Of a stretch of 64,000 bases of DNA, positions 37,989-46,093 are shown piece after piece. Numbering within the stretch: position 1 is the first letter of the stretch; every line of letters starts with the position of its first letter. The position numbers and the translations under genes were made by a program. Source of the DNA: Halovibrio variabilis (GTDB lineage: Bacteria > Pseudomonadota > Gammaproteobacteria > Pseudomonadales > Halomonadaceae); assembly GCF_007991175.1 (NCBI RefSeq), contig NZ_BJXV01000019.1:1-64000 (forward strand). The letters are read 5' to 3'. Below the pieces are notes generated by a model. It was not told the DNA's origin. It ran no database searches and was given only the letters and a program-made list of their open reading frames with translations.

Positions 37989-39020
37989 TCATTCGCTGCT
38001 TGGCTTTGGGTTATCCGCCAGCGCCTCTAGCTTAGCGTGGGCGCGACGCCAACGACCGAGCGCGCTCAACGCATCCAAATCAGGTCGAGCACGGCCGTAA
38101 CGTAACTTAGCCGGACGCTTGGTATTGATCCCTTGGCATACGTCCATTACGTCAAGCGCGGCGTTGCGATCATTACATACCAGCAGCATATCGCAGCCGG
38201 CAGCTAATGCGGCGCGCGCGCGCTCCTTGGGCTCACCTGCTTCGTGAGCGCCGGCCATACTTAAATCATCAGAAAAAACACAGCCCTTAAACCCCAGCGA
38301 CTCGCGTAACATCCCCAACCAGCTAGGTGAGAACCCCGCAGGGCGCGAGTCAAAGGCACGGTAAATAACGTGGGCGGGCATGACGCCGTCCAATTGCCCG
38401 GCTAAGTGGGCAAAAGGCACAAGATCGTGCTGTTTAATCACTTCCAGCGGTCGGTCATCTACCGGCAGCGCGACGTGAGAGTCGGCCGCTACCCCACCAT
38501 GACCGGGGAAATGTTTGCCTACCGCTGCCATACCAGCATCGTGAAGCCCGTGAATAAAAGCGCTGCCCAGCTGGGCCACATGCTGTGGGTCACTGCTAAA
38601 ACTACGGTCGCCAATAACGCTGGATAGACCACTTTCCACATCCAACACGGGAGCAAAACTTAAATCCAGCCCGCAGGCGGCCATCTCCATGCCCAATAGC
38701 CAGCCAGCGTCTTTTGCTAATGCCAGGCCATCGGCAGGGTTAGCGCGATAACACTCGCCGATACGTGCCATTGGCGGAAGGCGCGTTAAGCCCTCTTTAA
38801 TACGCTGAACACGCCCGCCCTCCTGGTCAACCGCCAGCAATAAATCAGCACGTATACGGCGAATGTCGCTACACAGCTTGCGTACCTGATAGCCATTTTC
38901 GACATTGCGGGCAAACAAAACCACCCCGCCGACGGTGGGTTCAAGCAGCAAACGTTTTTCGGCGGCCGTCAATTTTGGGCCTTCCAGGTCGAGCATGACC
39001 GGGCCTAACGGTTGAGTCAT
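37989..39020 (-). CDS. nagZ: Beta-N-acetylhexosaminidase NagZ
   Basis: Cytosolic glycosidase that removes GlcNAc from recycled anhydromuropeptides. The GH3 motif KHFPGHGGVAADSH near residue 168 and the opening PVMLDLEGPKLTAAEK are diagnostic; 343 aa is normal. No signal peptide, as expected. It follows the L,D-transpeptidase gene by 63 nt, on the same strand, so wall modification and wall recycling genes are neighbours. NagZ beside psrA is also the order known from pseudomonads. Confidence 0.95.
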   Translation of the reverse strand: MTQPLGPVMLDLEGPKLTAAEKRLLLEPTVGGVVLFARNVENGYQVRKLCSDIRRIRADLLLAVDQEGGRVQRIKEGLTRLPPMARIGECYRANPADGLALAKDAGWLLGMEMAACGLDLSFAPVLDVESGLSSVIGDRSFSSDPQHVAQLGSAFIHGLHDAGMAAVGKHFPGHGGVAADSHVALPVDDRPLEVIKQHDLVPFAHLAGQLDGVMPAHVIYRAFDSRPAGFSPSWLGMLRESLGFKGCVFSDDLSMAGAHEAGEPKERARAALAAGCDMLLVCNDRNAALDVMDVCQGINTKRPAKLRYGRARPDLDALSALGRWRRAHAKLEALADNPKPSSE

Positions 39021-39083
39021 GGTGATAGGTCCAATAAAAGGGAGGAAGATTCTAGACGATCGTCCAGCGGTGTCAAAAACTGA

Positions 39084-39620
39084 TTAATCAAAGCACTGCC
39101 GACCGCCGTGTAACCAAACGGAGGTACCCGGCTGCGCTAACGCAAAAACAGTTAACAGGTCACTGTTACGTAAACGGATACAGCCATGGGAGGCAGCCAC
39201 CCCCATGGGTTGGTCAGGTGAGGTGCCATGCAGATAAATATAGCGCCGCTGAGAATCGACCTGACCGCCGCGGTTGACGCCCTTTTCCAATCCGCACAGC
39301 CACAGGATACGGGTCAAAATCCAATCGCGCTCAGGGTGAGTTTCGGCTAACGCCGCGGTAAACACTTCCCCTGTCCATCGCCGACCGCGAAACACCGCAT
39401 TTTCCGGCATACCTTCACCAATGGCGGCGCGCACATAGTGCCAGCCGTGGGGAGTCTTGCCGCTGCCATTAAGTTCCCCGACCCCTGCTGAACCCGAAGA
39501 GATGGCACACTCATAGCGCACTGTAACGCCCTCCCAGCAGCGTAGCTGCTGTTGAGCTGTATCGATTTCCAGCCAGATATTTTCAGTGGGGGGGAGCTCA
39601 GCTAGCCTGGGCGTTCGCAT
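39084..39620 (-). CDS. L,D-transpeptidase (YkuD domain) family protein
   Basis: A 178-aa YkuD-domain protein with the active-site signature HGTSPDQPMGVAASHGCIRLR, with the nucleophilic Cys near residue 146. Such enzymes form 3-3 crosslinks or attach lipoproteins to peptidoglycan. I see no classical signal peptide: the N-terminus is charged and soluble, so export is unclear. GAAGGA lies 5-6 nt before the ATG, and the start overlaps the 3' end of psrA by 23 nt, giving translational coupling. Confidence 0.85.
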   Translation of the reverse strand: MRTPRLAELPPTENIWLEIDTAQQQLRCWEGVTVRYECAISSGSAGVGELNGSGKTPHGWHYVRAAIGEGMPENAVFRGRRWTGEVFTAALAETHPERDWILTRILWLCGLEKGVNRGGQVDSQRRYIYLHGTSPDQPMGVAASHGCIRLRNSDLLTVFALAQPGTSVWLHGGRQCFD

Positions 39621-40275
39621 GAATTCCTTCTTCTATTGAGAGCGGTAACGGCGCATTCATGGCTGCCACCACGACTGGCCGCAGCCGTCTAACCAAATCT
39701 CGCACGCTGACCTGTTCGTGATAATCCTTTTCGGCAATATCACGCAGTGCATCGAGCCCCGACAGGGTAAAAATCACCGTGCCCAGCATAAAGTGTAGAC
39801 GCCAAAAGCGTTCGACGTCGGGTAGCTCGGGGGTGGCTTTGCGAACCAGCTCGGTGAAGCGCGTAAACACGCCGCCATACTCCTGCTGAATATGCCGCCT
39901 TAGATGTCCCTGAGCTTGACTATAGGCCAACCCCAGCAAACGCATGAATACTTTTAGGCTGTTGCGCTCGGCGGGCACTGCCAGGACAGTGGTCGCCATG
40001 GTTTCAAGCAGGGTTTCTAAGGGGATGACACGCCCGGCATGCTGTTTTTCAAGGTCGTCAAGGGCGGTGTGAAAACGTTGGGTAAAGGGGTCTAGATAGC
40101 GTGAAAATACGGCCTGAATAAGCGCTTTCTTGGAACCAAAATGATAATTCACAGCGGCTAAGTTAACGCGCGCTTTACTGGTGATGTTGCGCAACGAGGT
40201 TTCCGCAAAACCGCGCTCGGCAAACAGCACTTCAGCGGTATCGAGAATACGTGTCACTGTGTCAGATTGAGCCAT
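39598..40275 (-). CDS. psrA: TetR family transcriptional regulator PsrA
   Basis: TetR-type repressor/activator responding to long-chain fatty acids; in pseudomonads PsrA controls fatty-acid degradation and rpoS. The N-terminal helix-turn-helix (AEVLFAERGFAETSLRNITSKARVNLAAVNYHFGSKKAL) is clear, and the position divergent from lexA and close to nagZ matches the pseudomonad psrA locus. GGAGAG lies 5 nt before the ATG. A near-consensus PsrA site lies 14 nt upstream of the start. 225 aa. Without the synteny this would be called only TetR. Confidence 0.82.
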   Translation of the reverse strand: MAQSDTVTRILDTAEVLFAERGFAETSLRNITSKARVNLAAVNYHFGSKKALIQAVFSRYLDPFTQRFHTALDDLEKQHAGRVIPLETLLETMATTVLAVPAERNSLKVFMRLLGLAYSQAQGHLRRHIQQEYGGVFTRFTELVRKATPELPDVERFWRLHFMLGTVIFTLSGLDALRDIAEKDYHEQVSVRDLVRRLRPVVVAAMNAPLPLSIEEGIHANAQAS

Positions 40276-40288
40276 TGCGCTCTCCAGG

Positions 40289-40302
40289 GAAACAGGTGTT
40301 TA
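40289..40302. promoter_or_regulatory. Candidate PsrA operator on psrA
   Basis: GAAAC-AGGT-GTTTA matches nine of ten defined bases of the published PsrA motif (G/C)AAAC-N2-4-GTTT(G/C). It lies just upstream of the psrA start and downstream of the predicted promoter, as expected for autorepression. A second, poorer site with 5-nt spacing is at 40382-40396. Confidence 0.55.
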
Positions 40303-40314
40303 AAACATCTCAAA

Positions 40315-40343
40315 ATACTATGCTACAACGTTGGCTGTCTCAA
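40315..40343 (-). promoter_or_regulatory. Predicted sigma70 promoter of psrA
   Basis: On the minus strand, -35 TTGAGA (40338-40343) and -10 TAGTAT (40315-40320) are 17 nt apart. Transcription would start near 40308, upstream of the PsrA-like site. Confidence 0.55.
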
Positions 40344-40451
40344 CGCTTGATTTGTTAACGAAATAATCGGCCATACGTAAGCAAACAAGCAGTTTCAAAC
40401 GATTAGTCAAATTGCCAGAGGGCGACCATTTGCACATCAATAGAGCATATA

Positions 40452-40484
40452 CTGGATAGAGGAACATACTGTATACTTAACCAC
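40452..40484. promoter_or_regulatory. Two degenerate SOS (LexA) boxes upstream of lexA
   Basis: CTG-N10-CAT at 40452-40467 and CTG-N10-CAC at 40469-40484 each miss the CTG-N10-CAG SOS pattern by one base; TACTGTATA forms a strong half-site in the second. The second box overlaps a TATACT -10-like element. Paired boxes are common at lexA genes, but both here are imperfect. Confidence 0.45.
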
Positions 40485-40542
40485 TTATCGACTAAGTTGC
40501 CATTTACCTTGTTATTGTCTATTCACTTTTTTGGAGTCTGGT

Positions 40543-41223
40543 ATGTCGCGTCCGCTAACCGCTCGCCAACAGCATGTATTTGATTTTATAGTTAAAACCA
40601 TGGGCGAATTTGGCTACCCGCCGACACGGGCTGAAATCGCCAAGGCGCTGGGCTTCCGCTCCCCCAATGCCGCCGAGGAGCACCTGCGCGCACTAGAGCG
40701 TAAGGGCGTTATTCGCATTATCCGCAACACGTCACGCGGCATTCGCTTGCCCAATCAAGAACCGCAGGAAGCCTTGGACACCGCCGCCAGTGCCGTCCCC
40801 GCTAACCTTGAGACGCCGCTTCATACCGGCCTCCCGGTCATTGGCGAAGTGGCGGCAGGCAGCCCTATTTTGGCCGCTGAGCATATCGATCGCTACTGCC
40901 CGCTGCCAGCCGAGTACTTCACCCCAAAAGCCGATTACCTGCTGCGCGTGCGGGGTCTATCCATGAAGGATATTGGCATTTTAGAGGGCGACCTGCTGGC
41001 GGTGCACCGCACAGAACGGGTACGCGACGGGCAAATCGTTGTTGCCCGCTTGGACGATGAAGTGACGGTTAAACGCTTCAAACGCCAGGGGCATCAGGTG
41101 ACGTTGTATGCGGAAAACTCTGAATTCGATCCCATCGAAATCGACCTGCGCTCACAGTCGCTTGATATCGAAGGCGTCGGCGTTGGGGTTATTCGCGGTG
41201 GCAACGGCCAAGCGCTGGGCTGA
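40543..41223 (+). CDS. lexA: LexA repressor, SOS response regulator
   Basis: Represses SOS genes and is inactivated by RecA-stimulated self-cleavage. The N-terminal winged helix ([26 protein letters not shown]) and the catalytic domain are complete: cleavage site VAAGSP near residue 104, nucleophile Ser in RGLSMKD near 141, Lys in VTVKRFKR near 177. GGAG lies 8 nt before the ATG at 40543; a GTG-like extension to 40531 is unsupported. 226 aa. No sulA follows, unlike pseudomonads. Confidence 0.96.
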   Translation: MSRPLTARQQHVFDFIVKTMGEFGYPPTRAEIAKALGFRSPNAAEEHLRALERKGVIRIIRNTSRGIRLPNQEPQEALDTAASAVPANLETPLHTGLPVIGEVAAGSPILAAEHIDRYCPLPAEYFTPKADYLLRVRGLSMKDIGILEGDLLAVHRTERVRDGQIVVARLDDEVTVKRFKRQGHQVTLYAENSEFDPIEIDLRSQSLDIEGVGVGVIRGGNGQALG

Positions 41224-41265
41224 GCTTCAGAATTCAAAAAGTGGTGCCTGGCGCTTGCTTAGACG

Positions 41266-41937
41266 CTACTGCAAATCGATATAACGGTGGTCATTAAAGG
41301 TGGCCACCCAGTTCGGATGGTAAACCAGCAGAATGCTCAGCAGCATGCCGGTAATAAACGCTTCTGAAGGCATTAGCAACGGTAAAAAGCGCGCATATTC
41401 CTGGGCCAGATAGATCGCTTCAGGGTCAGTTCCCGCGACGATAATCAACAGTACCGCCGCCAGACCTCCCCCCAGCGTTGCCAGCGCTGCCCCGAAAAAG
41501 CCGCAGGCAAATAGAAACACCATCAAATTATCCGGCAGGCGGCGATCTACCAGTCGCCATACGGTGCCAATCACCGCGGCAGGCACAATGCCCGTGACCA
41601 GTACGTTAGCCCCTAGCAGCATCCATTCGTTGCGCCCAATCACCACCATGGTCACATTAATCAGCACGTTACTTATCAGGGCTAACGGCACCTTGAAGAC
41701 CAGGGTCATCAACACGGTAAAAACAAGGTGCAGCGTTAGCCAGTCGACCGCCTGAGCGCGTAGTTGCCACATCAAGGCTACCGCCAGCGTGGCACCCAAC
41801 CAGCGGTGCTGAAGCGCGGTATCTTCGACCAACGCCTGCCAAGGCCGCCGCCAAAGCACCCACGTCATCACTACTAACGAGAGTAGCGAGGTCAGTAGCA
41901 GTGCCCAGGGCGCTAACACGCTTTGTGCAAATGACAT
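41266..41937 (-). CDS. CbiM-like energy-coupling factor permease family membrane protein
   Basis: A 223-aa integral membrane protein with about six or seven hydrophobic helices. The pattern, including a conserved N/G-rich middle and a C-terminal LVYHPNWVATFNDHRYI, resembles the uncharacterised CbiM-like/COG3235 group found in many gammaproteobacteria. No ECF ATPase or transmembrane partner is nearby, so cobalt or nickel transport should not be assumed. AGAGAGG lies 6 nt before the ATG. It lies between lexA (convergent) and purU (same strand, 24 nt upstream). Confidence 0.62.
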   Translation of the reverse strand: MSFAQSVLAPWALLLTSLLSLVVMTWVLWRRPWQALVEDTALQHRWLGATLAVALMWQLRAQAVDWLTLHLVFTVLMTLVFKVPLALISNVLINVTMVVIGRNEWMLLGANVLVTGIVPAAVIGTVWRLVDRRLPDNLMVFLFACGFFGAALATLGGGLAAVLLIIVAGTDPEAIYLAQEYARFLPLLMPSEAFITGMLLSILLVYHPNWVATFNDHRYIDLQ

Positions 41938-41961
41938 GACGACCTCTCTGATTGGCTACCG

Positions 41962-42816
41962 TTAGCTGAAAACAACCGTTTTATTGCCGTGAACCAGCAC
42001 GCGATCTTGCAAATGCCAACGTAAGCCCCGTGCGAGAACAGCTTTTTCGACATCACGCCCAAAGCGTACTAAATCAGTCGGCGTATGGCAGTGGCTCACG
42101 CGATGGATATCCTGCTCAATGATCGGCCCAGCGTCGAGTTCCTCGGTCACGTAGTGGCAAGTGGCGCCAATCAGTTTAACGCCGCGCTGATAGGCTTGAT
42201 GATAGGGCTTGGCGCCAGCAAACGAGGGTAAAAAGCTATGATGAATATTGATCACCCTACCCGCATAACGCGCGCATAGTTCGGGCGGTAGAATTTGCAT
42301 ATAGCGCGCCAGTACAACGCAATCGGCGCGGGCGCTATCGATTTCAGCCTGCACCTGGGCAAACGATGCCTGCTTATCGTCGGGGTTAACCGGCACATGG
42401 TGGTAAGGAATGCCGTACCACTCGGTGAGCGAGCGCATATCATCGTGGTTGGAGATAACGCCGACAATGTCACAGTCCAATTCACCCACCTGCCAACGGT
42501 AAAGCAGGTCGACGAGGCAGTGCGACTCACGCGACACCATGAGCACCACACGCCGACGCGTTTGGGTATCTACTAGCGCCCACTGCATATTGAACTCGTT
42601 AGCCACGGGCTCAAACGCAGCACGTAGCGCCTCCACCGACATGCCTACCGAATCCGCTAAAATTTCATAACGCATAAAAAAGCAGCCGGTTTCCAAATCA
42701 GAATGCTGGCTTGCTTCGGTAATGGAACCGCCCTGCTGGGCAATAAAACTCGACACGCTGGCAACAATGCCTACCCGGTCAGGGCAGGACACGACTAAAC
42801 GATAATAATGTGACAT
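41962..42816 (-). CDS. purU: Formyltetrahydrofolate deformylase
   Basis: Releases formate from 10-formyl-THF, balancing one-carbon pools. An N-terminal ACT domain (YYRLVVSCPDRVGIVASVSSFI) precedes a formyltransferase-like catalytic domain with HHSFLPSFAGAKPYHQAY and VTEELDAGPIIEQD, containing the catalytic Asn/His/Asp region. 284 aa, as in E. coli. The regulatory ACT domain probably senses methionine/glycine in E. coli; here it is only inferred. Confidence 0.95.
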   Translation of the reverse strand: MSHYYRLVVSCPDRVGIVASVSSFIAQQGGSITEASQHSDLETGCFFMRYEILADSVGMSVEALRAAFEPVANEFNMQWALVDTQTRRRVVLMVSRESHCLVDLLYRWQVGELDCDIVGVISNHDDMRSLTEWYGIPYHHVPVNPDDKQASFAQVQAEIDSARADCVVLARYMQILPPELCARYAGRVINIHHSFLPSFAGAKPYHQAYQRGVKLIGATCHYVTEELDAGPIIEQDIHRVSHCHTPTDLVRFGRDVEKAVLARGLRWHLQDRVLVHGNKTVVFS

Positions 42817-42979
42817 GTTAGCTACTCTTGATCTATTGCAACGCTACGTATGAAAAACCGCGAACCAGCGACTTGGGATGTAAATGAGGGGGCCAGTGTA
42901 ACGGAAGGCCCAGGATGATTGTTAGCCGCTCCTGCCTTCCGTATAGTTGAAACATTACTTTTTAGGCTTTTCATAACTA

Positions 42980-44671
42980 ATGTATTCACCACGCGTTCAA
43001 ATTCGTCCCCGCCGTCGACCACCGCTGCGCTTGCTGCCGCTAGGGGGATGCGGTGAGATTGGTATGAATCTAACGCTCTATGGGTATGACGATCACTGGA
43101 TCGCCGTCGACTGCGGCATGATTATTCGCCAGGATCTGCCCAATTCGCCGCTTCAGGTGCCTAATCTCGACACTCCCAAAGCGCTGAACATTATACCTAA
43201 AGCACTGTTTATTACCCATGGTCACGAAGACCACATTGGCGCGGTTGCCTGGCTGTGGCCGCTGTGGAACTGCCCAATTTATGCCACCCCGCTGGCGGCG
43301 GGTCTGTTACGGCTAAAATTTGCCGAGCATCAGCTGAGCAGTGACGCCATTCAGGTCATTGAACCCGGCGAGGCGCTTGAGAGCGGCCCATTCACGCTTC
43401 GCTACTTACCGCTAACGCACTCGATTCCTGAAAGCTGTGCCTTGATGATGATGGTCGGGGGATACCGTGTTTTACATACCGGCGATTGGAAGCTCGACCC
43501 GGAGCCGCTGATCGGTACGCCGATGGGTGCCGCTCAATTCCGGGCCCTTGCACCGATCGATTTATTAGTCGGCGACTCCACTAACGCGCCTATTCCCGGT
43601 CACTCCGGCAGCGAGGGGGATGTCGCCCGGGCACTGACCAAAACCATCGCTCACTGCACAGGCCGCGTCGTGGTGTCTTGCTTTGCCAGCAACCTGGCGC
43701 GAGTGCTTGCCATTGGTCGCGCCGCCCAGCAGTGTGGACGGCGGATCAGTTTAATGGGCCGCTCTATGGAGCGCATGGTGAGCGTGGCACGAGGGCTTGG
43801 CTACATGGATGATTTACCCCCTCTGGTACCCAATCACGACCTGGGTTATTTACCCCCCGATGAGGTAGTGATTATCGCCACCGGAAGCCAGGGTGAGCCT
43901 CGGGCAGCGCTGCAACGTCTCGCCCAGGGCAGCCACCCGTTTGTTGATCTACAGTCTGGCGATAACGTTATTTTTTCGGCCAAGGCCATTCCAGGCAATG
44001 AACGCCCCATTGAACAACTCAAAAAGCGTTTAGCACACTTGGGTGTACGGCTCTATGACGAAGTCAATCACCCTGAGCTGCATGCCACCGGGCACCCCGC
44101 CCGTGAGGAGTTGATTAAACTCTATCAATGGGTCAGGCCGAAGCATCTTATGCCCGTACATGGCGAGGCGCGTCATCAGCAAGCCCATCAGGCGATTGCT
44201 CAGCAAATGGATATCCAGGCGCCGTTAGCGCCGGTCAATGGTGATTTGCTGAGCTTCGACAGCCATGGCCTGCGCTGTGAGGCACGCTATCCGCAGCCCC
44301 CCTGCATCATCGCCCAGAACAGTGTGGTGCCCCACCCAGGGCTAGAAAGTAACATCACCACCGCACGCCGCGGCAGTCTATACTTAGCGCTGCCGGTGAC
44401 CGCAACGGACACCGGCTGGGCACGCATTGGCCGTTTGATGCTGGATTCCTCCGGGGCGAGCCCGCTGGATGAAGACAGCTTTAGCGACTGGCTGGATGAT
44501 CAGCTTGAGGAGATTACCGCCGATACCCTTGCCGATCTGCGCCATGCGTTGCAGCCCCGCCTGGTTCACTGGCTGGCGGAACACATGCAGCACCTGCCCG
44601 ACGTACACCTGCAGATTATGGCCGCCGAAATGCCCGAGGACGTCCGCTTGGATAACGCCACCTATCGCTAA
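42980..44671 (+). CDS. Ribonuclease J family metallo-beta-lactamase protein
   Basis: A 563-aa beta-CASP/metallo-beta-lactamase protein expected to act as a 5'-3' exo- and endoribonuclease. RNase J hallmarks are present: GGCGEIGMN, zinc motif THGHEDHIGAV, GDSTNAPIPGHSGSEGD, TGSQGEPRAAL, ATGHPAREEL and MPVHGEARH. The C-terminal ~110 residues differ from the Bacillus type. The N-terminal extension is basic. The ATG at 42980 has only a weak upstream site. RNase J is patchy in gammaproteobacteria, which normally rely on RNase E. It converges on moaE. Confidence 0.82.
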   Translation: MYSPRVQIRPRRRPPLRLLPLGGCGEIGMNLTLYGYDDHWIAVDCGMIIRQDLPNSPLQVPNLDTPKALNIIPKALFITHGHEDHIGAVAWLWPLWNCPIYATPLAAGLLRLKFAEHQLSSDAIQVIEPGEALESGPFTLRYLPLTHSIPESCALMMMVGGYRVLHTGDWKLDPEPLIGTPMGAAQFRALAPIDLLVGDSTNAPIPGHSGSEGDVARALTKTIAHCTGRVVVSCFASNLARVLAIGRAAQQCGRRISLMGRSMERMVSVARGLGYMDDLPPLVPNHDLGYLPPDEVVIIATGSQGEPRAALQRLAQGSHPFVDLQSGDNVIFSAKAIPGNERPIEQLKKRLAHLGVRLYDEVNHPELHATGHPAREELIKLYQWVRPKHLMPVHGEARHQQAHQAIAQQMDIQAPLAPVNGDLLSFDSHGLRCEARYPQPPCIIAQNSVVPHPGLESNITTARRGSLYLALPVTATDTGWARIGRLMLDSSGASPLDEDSFSDWLDDQLEEITADTLADLRHALQPRLVHWLAEHMQHLPDVHLQIMAAEMPEDVRLDNATYR

Positions 44672-44696
44672 AAGATCACTCACTCTGGCTCAAACA

Positions 44697-45161
44697 TTAA
44701 CGCCAGCGCGCTGCATCCTGCTGGTCGGAGTGGCGCTCCTTGACCCAGTACTCGCCCTGGGTAGAGTGCTCTTTCTTCCAGAAAGGCGCCTGAGTTTTTA
44801 GAAAATCCATAATGAAATCGCAGGCTTCAAACGCTTCGCGACGATGGGCGCTGGCGACTAGCACGCGCACAATGGGATCGCCCGGCGCCAAATAACCGAC
44901 CCGGTGGATAATACGCACTGCCTGCAGCGACCAGCGCTGCCATGCCTGTTCACCAATTTCCGTCAGCGTACGTTCTGTCATGCCGGGGTAGTGTTCCAGG
45001 GTCAACCCTGTGACCTCGGGCGTTTCATTAAAATCGCGCACCAGGCCGGTAAAGCTGACGATGGCCCCGATATCGCTGCGCCCGGCTAATGTATCGTCAT
45101 AGCCGTACCCCATTGCGAAAGGCGCGGCTTGAATCGCCACCTTAATATCCACATTTGCCAT
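44697..45161 (-). CDS. moaE: Molybdopterin synthase catalytic subunit MoaE
   Basis: Large subunit of molybdopterin synthase, which adds two sulfurs to cPMP. Visible are GAIVSFTGLVRDFN, LEHYPGMTE, RIIHRVGYLAPGD, ASAHRREAFEACDFIMDFLK and KKE in the C-terminal FWKKEHSTQGEYWV. 154 aa from the ATG at 45161, with a G-rich site upstream; a GTG at 45167 overlapping the moaC-moaD stop is another option. Coupled to the fused upstream gene. Confidence 0.93.
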   Translation of the reverse strand: MANVDIKVAIQAAPFAMGYGYDDTLAGRSDIGAIVSFTGLVRDFNETPEVTGLTLEHYPGMTERTLTEIGEQAWQRWSLQAVRIIHRVGYLAPGDPIVRVLVASAHRREAFEACDFIMDFLKTQAPFWKKEHSTQGEYWVKERHSDQQDAARWR

Positions 45162-45166
45162 CCACA

Positions 45167-45964
45167 CTACCCCCCAGTGACCGGTGGGAAAAACGCCACT
45201 TCGTCATCATCGGTCACTAATGCGTCATCGTTTGCCATTACTTGGTTAATCGCGCACAGCGTACGTTGGTCGGTTAATTGTTTAAATCGCTCATCGCGGG
45301 CCGCCAGGGTCGCTTTCAACCCGCTAATATCACGGCTGGTTAGTTGATCCAAACTCACCACCGCCTCGCTTTCCCCGACCCGCTCGCGCAGTTCGGCTAA
45401 AAATTTAACGCGCACGCAGGGTGAGGAGCAGCGCTGGCCTAAAGTTACCTCACCCGCTGCGCCTTCACCCGTCACAATGGGCGTATGTGCGCTAAGACGC
45501 TGGTAATCGCCGCGCTGTCCGCCGTGCTTACTATCGAGTTGAATAGCCTCGATATGCATATTTTTATCTACCGCTTTACACATATCGTAAAGCGTTAAAC
45601 AGGCAACCGACACCGCGGTAAGCGCTTCCATTTCCACCCCGGTACGACCGTTTAAGCGACACAGGGAGGTAACGTTGACACAGCTTTCAGCAACGTCGAT
45701 TTCAAACTCAACCGATACTTTCGAAAGCGCCAAAGCATGGCAGAGAGGGATCAGTTCGTGGGTGCGTTTTGCCGCCTGAATGCCCGCAATACGCGCCGTG
45801 GCAATCACATCGCCCTTGGGTAATTCACCGTCGCCAAGCAATTTCAGCGTTTCCGGTTGCATGACAATGCGCCCCGAAGCAACTGCTTCGCGACGTGTTT
45901 CCTGTTTATCGCCGACATCCACCATATTGGCTTCGCCACGGGTATTGAGGTGGGTTAATTGCAT
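45167..45964 (-). CDS. MoaC-MoaD fusion: cPMP synthase and molybdopterin synthase sulfur carrier
   Basis: One 265-aa frame joins two molybdenum cofactor proteins. Residues 1 to about 160 are MoaC (cyclic pyranopterin monophosphate synthase): [31 protein letters not shown] and [26 protein letters not shown] are visible. After a linker (about 160-180) comes a MoaD ubiquitin-like domain ([14 protein letters not shown]...) ending in FFPPVTGG, the C-terminal Gly-Gly that is thiocarboxylated. The free C-terminus keeps MoaD function possible. AGGAA lies about 10 nt before the ATG. The moaE gene starts at the stop. The intergenic to mobB is filled with repeats. Confidence 0.88.
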   Translation of the reverse strand: MQLTHLNTRGEANMVDVGDKQETRREAVASGRIVMQPETLKLLGDGELPKGDVIATARIAGIQAAKRTHELIPLCHALALSKVSVEFEIDVAESCVNVTSLCRLNGRTGVEMEALTAVSVACLTLYDMCKAVDKNMHIEAIQLDSKHGGQRGDYQRLSAHTPIVTGEGAAGEVTLGQRCSSPCVRVKFLAELRERVGESEAVVSLDQLTSRDISGLKATLAARDERFKQLTDQRTLCAINQVMANDDALVTDDDEVAFFPPVTGG

Positions 45965-45979
45965 GTGGTTACCGTTCCT

Positions 45980-46093
45980 GTTTTGAAGACTGGTTTTTGT
46001 AGACTGGTTTTAAAGACTGAGAGCTTGAAGACTAGGTGTCGAAAACAACGTATTGAAGACCAGGCATTTAAGACCAAGCATTGAAGACTAAGT
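45980..46093. repeat. Degenerate tandem repeats (about seven units of 12-17 nt)
   Basis: Units built on TTTTGAAGACTGG, such as TTTAAGACCAAGCA and TTGAAGACTAAG, fill the whole gap between mobB and moaC-moaD and run over the mobB stop codon. The core resembles the units at 9374-9520 and the 11-nt repeat at 8140-8161. No gene or known regulatory RNA was seen in the array. Confidence 0.8.

Noticed and set aside
41266-41937. Cobalt or nickel importer
   Set aside because: No ECF ATPase, T-component or cobalamin gene is nearby, so only the fold family is claimed.
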